A DNA stretch of 7,672 bases from Chloroflexota bacterium. Lineage in GTDB: Bacteria > Chloroflexota > Anaerolineae > Anaerolineales > VGOW01. Below the pieces are notes generated by a model. That model did not search any database. It was given only the letters and a program-made list of their open reading frames with translations, and was not told the origin of the DNA. The position numbers and the translations under genes were made by a program. The stretch lies in the NCBI GenBank assembly GCA_016215145.1, contig JACRLA010000022.1:1-7672 (forward strand), in the 5' to 3' direction. The number at the start of each line of letters is the position of its first letter. Position 1 is the first letter of the stretch. Shown here in pieces: positions 1-6,096 of the stretch.

Positions 1-1
1 C

Positions 2-295
2 GATCCGTATCTCATCGTCAATTGGGTCTTCCCCAAAAACGGAGTCGCGCGGGCGCAGATAGAAAAAACTTTAAAGACGAATGTGCAGACGGTGATTCCC
101 TACGTGGAAGGGATATGGTGCAATGCGATCAACAACGGCACGCCATTGATCAACGGTGACGCCGACTCACCCCTTGTGACCTTGCTCGAAGATTTAGCTT
201 GGCGCCTCAGCGACCCGCGCGAGCGCGAGAGTAAACCCGAAAAGCCAACGGCAATGTGGCAGCGTGTCACGCACAGGTTGAGCGCGCAAAAGTAA
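2..295 (+). CDS. C-terminal end of a MinD/ParA/CpaE-like ATPase (5' truncated)
   Basis: This frame is open from the left edge of the window, so the true start lies outside; an internal GTG at 83 is not needed. The 97 visible residues read as the end of a deviant-Walker ATPase of the MinD/ParA/CpaE(TadZ) group. There is an asparagine-containing beta strand (LIVNWV), then 'GVARAQIEKTL' (the usual 'gisr.qIe..L' helix), then 'VIPYVEGIWCNAINNGTPL', matching the family pattern 'v.iPyd...v..AiN.G.P', and a final 'LLEDLAWRLS' helix. The Walker motifs would be upstream and are not visible. Family members position cell-division or pilus/secretion machinery at the membrane. It ends 31 bp before the TPR gene, consistent with co-transcription. 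The assignment rests on the C-terminal pattern alone, so the subfamily is uncertain. Confidence 0.6.
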   Translation, partial: DPYLIVNWVFPKNGVARAQIEKTLKTNVQTVIPYVEGIWCNAINNGTPLINGDADSPLVTLLEDLAWRLSDPRERESKPEKPTAMWQRVTHRLSAQK

Positions 296-326
296 AATCT
301 CAGACCGCCTCTCATAGAAACTCATC

Positions 327-2183
327 ATGGCGAAATTTAAACTAACTCCCTTCGTGATCGTTTCAGTTCTGGTGGCGTTAGTCATCGCCATCGGTCCGGT
401 TTTATCGCTTTTCGATCAAAGCAAATCACGCCCCACCGAGGCGCCCGGCGGCACACCCGTTGTCCGCATCCCCCCAGAAACGTCAAAGGAAATAGTTAAT
501 TTAATTAACCGCGGCAACACCTTCGCCAAGCAAGGCAACTACGATCAGGCAATCGCCGAGTACAGTCAAATTCTTATTCTCTTGCCCAAGTTCGTCGAAG
601 TCTATCGCTTGCGTGGACGGGCGTACGGCGTCAAGGGTGATTACGTCCACGCCCTTGAAGATTTAAATAAAGCCATATCGCTCAACGCCACCGACGCCGA
701 TTCGTATTTAGACCGGGCGAACATCTACAACGTCCAACGCGATTACCTTAAAGCCATTGCCGATTACAGCAAAGCCATTGAACTCAAACCCGACAACGCC
801 GCGCTCTTCAATGATCGCGGCGGAGCATTTGTCAATCGCAATGACTATGAGAAAGCCTTAGCCGATTTTTCTAAAGCCATTGATCTCGCCCCCAACGATC
901 CCACGGCTTACTTCAATCGCGGCTATGTTCTCTACACGCTGAATCAATACGACAAAGCGATCCCCAACTTTACCAAAGCCATTGAACTTAAACCCAGCGA
1001 CAGCGTGCAGATCTATCTCAATCGCGGCAACGCCTACGTTAAACTGGGCGACTACAACAAAGCCGCCAACGATTACAGCAAAGCCATTGAACTCGCGCCG
1101 ACGAATGCGCGCCTCTACTACAATCGCGGCTTGATGTACGAGCAGCTCGACGATTTACAAAAAGCCGCCGCCGACTTTTCCAAAGCGATTGAACTGGGAC
1201 TCAACACCTCGGCTATTTACACCTCTCGTGGGCAAGCACTCGCCTCTCAACGCAACTACGATCAAGCCCTCGCCGATTTTACAACCGCCATTCAACTCGA
1301 AGCCAACAACGCCGAAGCCTTTTACAGCCGCGGACTCATTTACAGCGGGCGCAACGACTACGACAAAGCCATCGCCGACTACACGCAGGCTATTGCCATC
1401 TCACCCAACACACCCGGCTTTTACAACAACCGCGGCTACGCTTACTTCGGCAAGAAAGAACACGACAAAGCCATCGCCGATTTCACAGCCGCCATCCAAG
1501 TAGACTCGAACAACGCCGAAGCCTATTACAATCGCGGCGTTGTTCAGAGTGAACGCGCCAATTTTTCTCAGGCGATCATAGATTACTCCAAAGCCATCAC
1601 CCTCTCTCCCGGCACACCCGGCTTTTACAACAATCGCGGCTTCGCCTACTTCAACATTAACGATTTCGATAGAGCGATTGCCGACTACACCCAGGCGGCA
1701 GAACTTAAACCCGATTATGCCTTGACGTATTTGAATCGCGGCAACGCCTACGCCAAAAAAGGCGATACCGACAACACGCTGAGCGATTACACCAAAGCCA
1801 TCGCCCTCGCCCCGAATGAGGCAAATGCTTACTACAATCGCGGCGTCACCTATTACCGTTTGCAAAATTACGGGGCGGCAATCGCCGACCTGAGTAAAGT
1901 GCTTGAACTACGGCAAGACTTGGCAGATGTTTATAACTTGCGTGGCGCGATCTACGCCGACCAGAAACTTTACGATCTTGCCTTGCCCGATTTCACGGCG
2001 GTGATCAACCTGCAACCCGGACAAGCGCGCAACTACTACAATCGCGGGCTCATCTATTACCGCCTCGGCGACATACCCAAAGCCATCGCCGACTTCCAAC
2101 TCTCACTTCAATACGAAAAAGACCCGGCTCAACAGAAAGATACCGAAACGCTGATTGCCGAGTTGAGCAAGCAAAATAAATAA
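327..2183 (+). CDS. Membrane-anchored protein with 16 TPR repeats
   Basis: This is a 618-residue scaffold protein. Residues 8-29 form one hydrophobic segment after a short KFK-containing start, which looks like an uncleaved signal anchor. Residues 30-55 are a Pro/Ser-rich linker. From about residue 58 to 600 there are 16 consecutive 34-residue tetratricopeptide units with the consensus 'A.aY.NRG.aY...gdYdkAiaDy.kAIel.P'. TPR solenoids bind peptides or partner proteins; nothing shows an enzymatic domain. The array is probably extracytoplasmic or periplasm-facing if the anchor is N-in, which is inferred. Units 9-10 and 11-12 are near copies (204-bp duplication). The ATG at 327 was chosen because it gives the signal anchor; it lacks a clear Shine-Dalgarno, which fits translation following the gene ending at 295. 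The partner is unknown. Confidence 0.93.
   Translation: MAKFKLTPFVIVSVLVALVIAIGPVLSLFDQSKSRPTEAPGGTPVVRIPPETSKEIVNLINRGNTFAKQGNYDQAIAEYSQILILLPKFVEVYRLRGRAYGVKGDYVHALEDLNKAISLNATDADSYLDRANIYNVQRDYLKAIADYSKAIELKPDNAALFNDRGGAFVNRNDYEKALADFSKAIDLAPNDPTAYFNRGYVLYTLNQYDKAIPNFTKAIELKPSDSVQIYLNRGNAYVKLGDYNKAANDYSKAIELAPTNARLYYNRGLMYEQLDDLQKAAADFSKAIELGLNTSAIYTSRGQALASQRNYDQALADFTTAIQLEANNAEAFYSRGLIYSGRNDYDKAIADYTQAIAISPNTPGFYNNRGYAYFGKKEHDKAIADFTAAIQVDSNNAEAYYNRGVVQSERANFSQAIIDYSKAITLSPGTPGFYNNRGFAYFNINDFDRAIADYTQAAELKPDYALTYLNRGNAYAKKGDTDNTLSDYTKAIALAPNEANAYYNRGVTYYRLQNYGAAIADLSKVLELRQDLADVYNLRGAIYADQKLYDLALPDFTAVINLQPGQARNYYNRGLIYYRLGDIPKAIADFQLSLQYEKDPAQQKDTETLIAELSKQNK
1305..1718 (+). repeat. 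204-bp tandem duplication inside the TPR gene
   Basis: Two successive pairs of TPR units (about 1311-1514 and 1515-1718) line up with a period of exactly 204 bp, which is 2 x 102 bp. The block aacaacgccgaagcct occurs at 1305-1320 and 1509-1524, and cacacccggcttttacaaca occurs at 1409-1428 and 1613-1632. At protein level 'NNAEA(F/Y)Y.RG' and 'TPGFYNNRG(Y/F)AYF' recur in the same order. This is DNA-level identity above what the TPR consensus alone requires, so it suggests a relatively recent in-frame duplication of two repeats. Confidence 0.8.
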
Positions 2184-2186
2184 GCC

Positions 2187-2193
2187 AAAGGAG
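2187..2193 (+). promoter_or_regulatory. Strong Shine-Dalgarno for the 37-codon gene
   Basis: AAAGGAG lies 5 nt before the ATG at 2199. It is one of the best ribosome binding sites in the window and is the main reason to accept the short reading frame as a translated gene. It begins 3 nt after the stop codon of the TPR gene. Confidence 0.75.
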
Positions 2194-2198
2194 AAGTC

Positions 2199-2312
2199 AT
2201 GAACGCTTTTAAATTAAATGAAGATTGGCTGGCAGTGATCGTGGCCTTTTTGCTGATCGCGTTGGCGGCGGCTGGTCTCTTGGGCAAGAACGGTCTGCCC
2301 ATTACGTTTTGA
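2199..2312 (+). CDS. 37-residue membrane peptide resembling a detached YeiH-family N-terminus
   Basis: The short gene has an ATG at 2199, a TGA at 2310-2312 and an excellent Shine-Dalgarno (AAAGGAG, 5-nt spacing). The peptide starts MNAFKL, continues with 'NEDWLAVIVAFLLIALAAAG', and ends with a short polar tail containing GKNGLP. It has one predicted transmembrane helix (about residues 11-28). From family knowledge, long-form UPF0324/YeiH putative sulfate exporters often begin with an '(N/S)EDW.AV..g..li.l...G' helix. The next gene (2438) is a UPF0324 transporter without that segment. My inference is that this is a separated N-terminal helix or small subunit of that transporter, possibly split off when the repeat element at 2346-2430 came between them. 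An independent small membrane protein is the alternative. It begins 15 bp after the TPR gene. Confidence 0.72.
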   Translation: MNAFKLNEDWLAVIVAFLLIALAAAGLLGKNGLPITF

Positions 2313-2345
2313 TCGAATCTGGACTTACGCAAAACAAAATGATTC

Positions 2346-2430
2346 CATCACGAATGTCACGAATATACGAAGTTATCGAATAGAGCAAAAAAACATTCGT
2401 GATATTCGCTCAGTCGAGTCATTCGTGATG
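2346..2430. repeat. Compound inverted repeat (atcacgaatg family) between small peptide and transporter genes
   Basis: An 11-bp arm catcacgaatg (2346-2356) is matched perfectly in inverse orientation by cattcgtgatg (2420-2430). An overlapping 11-bp arm atcacgaatgt (2347-2357) also pairs perfectly with acattcgtgat (2393-2403). Further partial copies are cacgaatat (2359-2367 region) and atattcg (2402-2408). One left arm therefore has two possible right partners, allowing alternative stem-loops. It occupies most of the 125-bp spacer 2313-2437 and resembles a small non-autonomous intergenic repeat. No T-tract makes it a convincing terminator. Confidence 0.7.
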
Positions 2431-2437
2431 AAAAAAT

Positions 2438-3544
2438 ATGATGCAACCAAATGCAATACCTCATGCTGATTCAACCGAGGGGAGTCGTACTCCATTGTTT
2501 AGTTTTCTGGCGGGGTTAATGGTGGTGCTGCTGTTAGCGATTGCCGCGTGGTGGATCACCAAGCAAGTCTACGTCCTCAAACTACCCGGGGGCATTCCCG
2601 GCACGGCGTTAGAATTTCCATTGTGGGCAGCCTTGACCGGTCTGGCGGGCAATCTTGTGTTGAAGTTAACTCGCTTACACGAATTCGTCCGCCCCGGAGT
2701 TCGCACCGAGCTCTTTTTAAAAACGGGTCTGGTGTTGTTGGGAGCCGGCATCAGTTTCAAGACTCTGGCTTCCGCCGCGTTAGGGTCGCTCTTGCAGAGC
2801 CTGATCATGATCACCAGTGTCTTCTTTTTTAGCTGGTGGCTGGCGGGCAAATTTAAGTTAGACGATAAACTGCGCGCCGTCCTCTCGGCGGCAGTTTCCA
2901 TCTGCGGCGTGTCGGCGGCGATTGCCGCTGCCGGGTCGGTGTTAGCCAAGAAAGAACAAGTGACGTACATCACCACGTTAGTCATCGTGGTGGCGCTGCC
3001 GCTGATGCTGATCATGCCGCTCGTTGCCGGGGCTCTCGGCTTGCCGCAAGAGGTGGCTGGCGCCTGGTTCGGCGGCAACATTGACACGACGGCTGCCGTC
3101 GTGGGCGCGGGAACAATCTACGGTGAACGGGCGCAGCAGATCGCCACCATCGTCAAATCAACCCAAAACGCTTTGCTCGGCATCATCGCCTTCTTGTTGA
3201 CGTTGTACTTCGTCACCGTTGTCGAACGCAAACCCGACGAGCGCCCCAGTCTCAAAATAATTTGGGACCGCTTCCCGAAATTTGTTTTGGGGTTTCTTGC
3301 CGCCTCAATCCTTTACACACTCGGCGTCATTGATGGCGGGAAAGGGACGACGATTGAAGCCATGAAAAATTGGGCGCTGACATTCGCCTTTGTCTCTATC
3401 GGTTTAGAATTCTCGGTGAGCGAGCTCAAACGCATGGGCTGGTCGCCGGTGATCGTGTTCTTGATCGTCACCGTGTTCAATACCGTGCTGGGATTAATAG
3501 TTGCCTGGTTGATCTTCGGGATCGCCTTGCCCATTCCCAAATAA
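2438..3544 (+). CDS. YeiH/UPF0324 family putative sulfate exporter
   Basis: This 368-residue polytopic inner-membrane protein belongs to the UPF0324/YeiH family (Pfam Cons_hypoth698; E. coli YeiH is about 350 residues), annotated as putative sulfate or sulfonate-derived anion exporters. Family hallmarks seen: 'FLKTGLVLLGAGISFKTL' (residues 93-110), 'SICGVSAAIAAAGSVLAKKE' (154-173), and 'WFGGNIDTTAAVVGAGTIYG' (210-229), the 'ID(T)T.AVV.AG' variant rather than the 'HD.AQV' form. About 10-11 hydrophobic segments are visible, the first at 19-40 and the last at 337-363. ATG 2438 was chosen because an in-frame stop lies at 2429-2431; a second ATG at 2441 is equally possible. There is no Shine-Dalgarno, in contrast to the small gene at 2199. 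The kinase gene starts 2 bp after its stop, so the two are very likely co-transcribed. Substrate is unproven for this family. Confidence 0.88.
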   Translation: MMQPNAIPHADSTEGSRTPLFSFLAGLMVVLLLAIAAWWITKQVYVLKLPGGIPGTALEFPLWAALTGLAGNLVLKLTRLHEFVRPGVRTELFLKTGLVLLGAGISFKTLASAALGSLLQSLIMITSVFFFSWWLAGKFKLDDKLRAVLSAAVSICGVSAAIAAAGSVLAKKEQVTYITTLVIVVALPLMLIMPLVAGALGLPQEVAGAWFGGNIDTTAAVVGAGTIYGERAQQIATIVKSTQNALLGIIAFLLTLYFVTVVERKPDERPSLKIIWDRFPKFVLGFLAASILYTLGVIDGGKGTTIEAMKNWALTFAFVSIGLEFSVSELKRMGWSPVIVFLIVTVFNTVLGLIVAWLIFGIALPIPK

Positions 3545-3546
3545 CG

Positions 3547-4233
3547 ATGATCAAATACTACAAACCTACTCAACTCGATCCAAGCACCTCGCCCATCCCC
3601 ATCTACGTCACCATCGGCGCCGCCACTGTTGCCACGTTGTTAGGCGAACCGCAAATGTTATTTGACGGCAGGTGGGTTATTTTTTTAATGGCGATGATCG
3701 TCTTCACCCTCCTCTCATTGGGCACGGGCTACATTCACCATCCTCGCTGGCAGCCGCTGCTGCTCATTGCGGCTGCCGCCACTGCCCTCGCTCTCGAACC
3801 CATCACCAACAATTTTCTGCTCACGCCCACCATCACCTTCATCACCGTCAGTCAAGCCCAAACTATTTTTTCGCCGCGTCTCGCCAACCTGTTCGGCGTC
3901 GTCCTTACACTCGGCATCGTGCTATCCCTCAAAATCAGCAGCGATTGGGCGTTGGCGATTCAAGGCGGCATCGGCTACGCCGCCGGATATGTTTTCATCG
4001 TCATCTTCACCCGCATCGCCATCCGCGAGCGTGAAGCGCGCGAAGAATTGCAAACGCTGTATCAACAACTTGAACGCACCAAAGATGAACTCGCCGAATA
4101 CTCTAGCCAAGTCGCTAAACTCGCCACCCTGCGCGAGCGCAACCGTCTCGCCCGCGACGTGCACGACAGTCTCGGTCATTACCTGACCGTGATCAACGTG
4201 CAGCTCGAAGTCGTCAACAAATTAATGGCTTAG
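3547..4233 (+). CDS. Sensor histidine kinase, N-terminal part (6 TM + His motif), interrupted
   Basis: This 228-residue product is the front of a DesK/NarX-type kinase. Six hydrophobic segments fall at about residues 17-33, 43-63, 68-85, 91-108, 114-130 and 135-157. They are followed by a charged coiled coil (160-195) and the HisKA_3 signature 'LARDVHDSLGHYLT', whose His206 is the predicted autophosphorylation site. The frame ends at TAG 4231-4233 just after 'EVVNKLMA', before the second half of the dimerisation helix pair. The missing continuation resumes in another frame at about 4224 ('NGLAEVRRSV'). Aligning by eye with DesK, about 20 codons plus a non-multiple of three are absent at the junction. 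ATG 3547 is used because it sits 2 bp after the transporter stop; the frame extends upstream, but that part only overlaps the transporter in another frame. No Shine-Dalgarno is visible, so coupling is likely. Confidence 0.85.
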   Translation: MIKYYKPTQLDPSTSPIPIYVTIGAATVATLLGEPQMLFDGRWVIFLMAMIVFTLLSLGTGYIHHPRWQPLLLIAAAATALALEPITNNFLLTPTITFITVSQAQTIFSPRLANLFGVVLTLGIVLSLKISSDWALAIQGGIGYAAGYVFIVIFTRIAIREREAREELQTLYQQLERTKDELAEYSSQVAKLATLRERNRLARDVHDSLGHYLTVINVQLEVVNKLMA

Positions 4234-4238
4234 CCGAA

Positions 4239-4658
4239 GTGCGCCGCTCGGTTGCCGCCTTGCGCCCCACCCCCCTCGACGAGCGCCCCTTGCCCGACGT
4301 GATCCGTCAACTGGTTGACGACGCGCGGCAAGACGGACTCGTCATCACCTTTGAGCAGCACGGCAACAGCAAACCCCTCGCACCCGAATCGGAAATTGTT
4401 TTGTATCGCGCCGCGCAAGAAACGTTAACCAACATTCGCAAACACGCTCGCGCCAGCATCGTCACCATTCATCTCACTTACCGCACAACTTCAATTAGCC
4501 TCACTGTGCGCGACAATGGCGTGGGTCGCGCCGATGGCACACCTGATCACGTTGGCTTATTGGGTCTGCGCGAGCGAACCGAATCGCTTAACGGAATCTT
4601 GCGCGCCGAGAATCATGGTGAAGGCGGATTCATCGTTGAGGTAACGTTACCTAATTAA
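4239..4658 (+). CDS. Sensor histidine kinase, C-terminal part (HATPase domain), separated from its front half
   Basis: This is the ATP-binding half of the kinase whose N-terminal half ends at 4233. From GTG 4239 it reads 139 residues: 'RRSVAALRPTPLDERPL' (the end of HisKA_3 and the linker), an N-box 'YRAAQETLTNIRKHA' (56-70, Asn65 the Mg-ATP residue), a G1 box 'VRDNGVG' (90-96) and a G2 box 'GLLGLRERTESLNG' (106-119). All HATPase_c motifs are intact. The true family alignment continues upstream of the GTG in the same frame ('NGLAE' from 4224), showing that GTG 4239 is a fortuitous start rather than the ancestral one. It might be translated by coupling, since the upstream stop is only 5 nt away, but there is no Shine-Dalgarno. 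The regulator starts 2 bp after the stop. The pair is best viewed as one broken gene, 3547-4658. Confidence 0.82.
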   Translation: MRRSVAALRPTPLDERPLPDVIRQLVDDARQDGLVITFEQHGNSKPLAPESEIVLYRAAQETLTNIRKHARASIVTIHLTYRTTSISLTVRDNGVGRADGTPDHVGLLGLRERTESLNGILRAENHGEGGFIVEVTLPN

Positions 4659-4660
4659 CA

Positions 4661-5362
4661 ATGAACAATCCACAGGACGCAGAGCGTGAGACAATGAAGA
4701 ATGAACAATTGATCAAAGTTCTCATCGCCGACGATCAGCGATTGTTGCGTGAGGGGTTAGCGACTCTTCTTACGCTGACGGATGATATTCGCATCGTGGC
4801 ACAGGCAAGCAATGGCGATGAGGCGATCTCGCTAGCAAAGCAACATCAGCCCGATGTGATCTTGATGGATATTCAAATGCCACACACCGACGGGGTCGCC
4901 GCCACTCACGCCATACATTCTGCCCAACCCCAAACGCAGATCATCATACTCACCACTTTCGCCGACGACGACTACCTCTTCGCCGCGTTGCGCGCCGGCG
5001 CCTGCGGCTACTTGCTCAAAGACATTCCCTCCGAACAACTCGCCGACGCGGTGCGGGCTGCCCATCGCGGCGAAAGCCCCATCACCCCGACGATGGCGCG
5101 CAAACTAGTGAACCGAGTGAATCAGCAACCGCGTACGTTGGCGGCACTCCAAACAGCGTCGCCATTGATCGACCCGCTATCGGATCGGGAGATCGAAGTC
5201 CTCAACTTAATCGCGCAAGGGTTAAGCAACAAAGAGATCGCCGAGCAACTCGTCATCGCCGAAGGCACGGCGAAGAATCACGTCAGCAACATCTTGAGCA
5301 AACTCGACGCGAAAGATCGGGCGCAGGCGGTGATGAAGGGGAAAGAATTGGGGGTGCTATAA
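4661..5362 (+). CDS. NarL/LuxR-family response regulator
   Basis: This is a cytoplasmic DNA-binding regulator, presumably phosphorylated by the adjacent kinase. From ATG 4661 it is 233 residues. The receiver domain spans about 16-135, with acidic pair Asp24/Asp25 in 'VLIADDQRLLREGL', phospho-acceptor Asp70 in 'VILMDIQMPHTDG', Thr98/Thr99 in 'IILTTF' and Lys120 in 'GYLLKDI'. A Pro-containing linker leads to a LuxR-type helix-turn-helix at 172-233 ('LSDREIEVLNLIAQGLSNKE', then 'GTAKNHVSNILSKL'). ATG 4694 (Met12) is an attractive alternative start because family members usually begin a few residues before the first receiver strand; residues 1-11 look non-conserved and hydrophilic. Neither start has a good Shine-Dalgarno. 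It begins 2 bp after the HATPase frame, fitting operon-type coupling. No domain is damaged, so the regulator may still act without a functional cognate kinase. Confidence 0.93.
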   Translation: MNNPQDAERETMKNEQLIKVLIADDQRLLREGLATLLTLTDDIRIVAQASNGDEAISLAKQHQPDVILMDIQMPHTDGVAATHAIHSAQPQTQIIILTTFADDDYLFAALRAGACGYLLKDIPSEQLADAVRAAHRGESPITPTMARKLVNRVNQQPRTLAALQTASPLIDPLSDREIEVLNLIAQGLSNKEIAEQLVIAEGTAKNHVSNILSKLDAKDRAQAVMKGKELGVL

Positions 5363-5363
5363 T
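5355..5363 (+). promoter_or_regulatory. Extended -10 promoter overlapping the regulator stop codon
   Basis: TGCTATAAT is a perfect extended -10 element (TG-N-TATAAT) 25 nt before the ATG at 5388, and the regulator's TAA stop (5360-5362) is embedded in it. A start near 5370 would leave a short leader containing the Shine-Dalgarno AGGAG (5377-5381, 6-nt spacing). No good -35 is seen 16-18 bp upstream, which extended -10 promoters can tolerate. This suggests that the downstream gene has its own promoter. Confidence 0.55.
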
Positions 5364-5387
5364 GCAAACGAACATCAGGAGCAAAAT

Positions 5388-6075
5388 ATGACTACAGAAT
5401 TAACCGAGCAGCAAGTCAAACAAATTATTTTGCGCGAATTGCCGGCCATTGTTCAAAGCGATGTTGAGGTGCGAAATTTTATTTTGCGCCTCTCGCGCGA
5501 GCAGTTTGCAGATAAACGAGAAACCGAAAGCCGCTTTGATCGCGTCTTGGAAGAGCTGCGGCATGACCGCGAGGAGAATTCTCGCAAGTGGGACGACCAG
5601 AACCGCAAATGGGATAGCATTGTGCAAGAGCTCAAGGAAACCCGCACGGCGTGGGATCGCAAATTCGAGCAGACGATTGGCGCGTTGGGCGCGGTGGGGC
5701 ATCTTTAGCGAACAATCCTTCCGCAATGCGTTGAAAGACATTCTGGAAAAATCTTTCGGCGTGCAGGTGCTTAACATCAACGAATACGACGCGCAAGGCG
5801 AAGTGTTCGGGCGACCCGATCAAGTGGAGATCGATCTCATCATCAAAAATGGGACGATGATCGCCTGCGAAATAAAATCGTCCCTGAGCAAGGCAGACGT
5901 CAACCTCTTTGAGCGCAAGGTGCGCTTCTACGAAAAATTGCAGCACCGTCAGGCGACTCGCCTGATCGTGATCTCGCCCATGATTGACAAGCGCGCATCG
6001 GCGTTAGCCCAGCAGCTCGGCATTCAAGTTTTTCACGGCGAATACGATTTGGACGAAAAGGCTTTTGAGAAATAA
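5388..6075 (+). pseudogene. DUF3782-type coiled-coil / PD-(D/E)XK nuclease-fold gene, frameshifted
   Basis: The gene starts at ATG 5388 with a good Shine-Dalgarno (AGGAG). The first frame gives 106 residues: a helical N-terminus, then a charged coiled coil with repeated 'RKWD', then 'TIGALGA', where it slips to a TAG at 5706-5708. The +1-shifted frame continues from about 5694 with the expected 'RWGIFSEQSFRNALKDIL', 'GEVFGRPDQVEIDLII' and 'CEIKSSLSKADV' to the stop at 6073-6075. Restoring one CG after gcg 5691-5693 rejoins both into a 229-residue protein with a D150-x11-E162-x-K164 nuclease-like motif. DUF3782 proteins are common, often multicopy, in cyanobacteria and Chloroflexota, and their biological role is not established. 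The last frame alone also has an open extension back to 5449, but that part is out of frame with the real protein. It is either a true pseudogene, a slippage-switched gene or a sequencing error. Confidence 0.85.
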
Positions 6076-6096
6076 AGCCGCCATGTAGTCACACTC

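Noticed and set aside
1189..1503. +1 frame Thr/Pro-rich ORF within the TPR gene
   Set aside because: Low-complexity shadow caused by the repeated aaagccat-type codons of the TPR units.
1401..1865. Reverse-strand ORF of 154 codons across the TPR array
   Set aside because: The periodic 'GDGFGVI' pattern is the antisense of TPR codons; no start signal or independent domain.
600..2100. Regular ~102-bp periodicity that could suggest a CRISPR or satellite array
   Set aside because: The period is coding TPR repeats (34 codons) in one continuous frame, with divergent units and no spacer/repeat alternation.
2569..3087. Reverse-strand ORF of 172 codons antisense to the transporter
   Set aside because: No recognisable domain, and the opposite strand has clear UPF0324 motifs over the same bases.
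3370..3546. In-frame upstream extension of the kinase from a GTG at 3370
   Set aside because: The extra residues are the transporter gene read in another frame, with no membrane or sensor character. ATG 3547 sits directly after the transporter stop and begins a sensible sensor.
3672..4186. Two overlapping + strand frames inside the kinase, rich in His/Arg/Ser
   Set aside because: Biased composition from frame-shifted reading of C-rich codons; the kinase frame explains this stretch.
5449..5693. Upstream part of the frame ending at 6075, starting at 5449
   Set aside because: The residues before about 5694 are basic, low-complexity out-of-frame sequence. The real N-terminus is in the frame starting at 5388 and is joined by a 2-bp loss.
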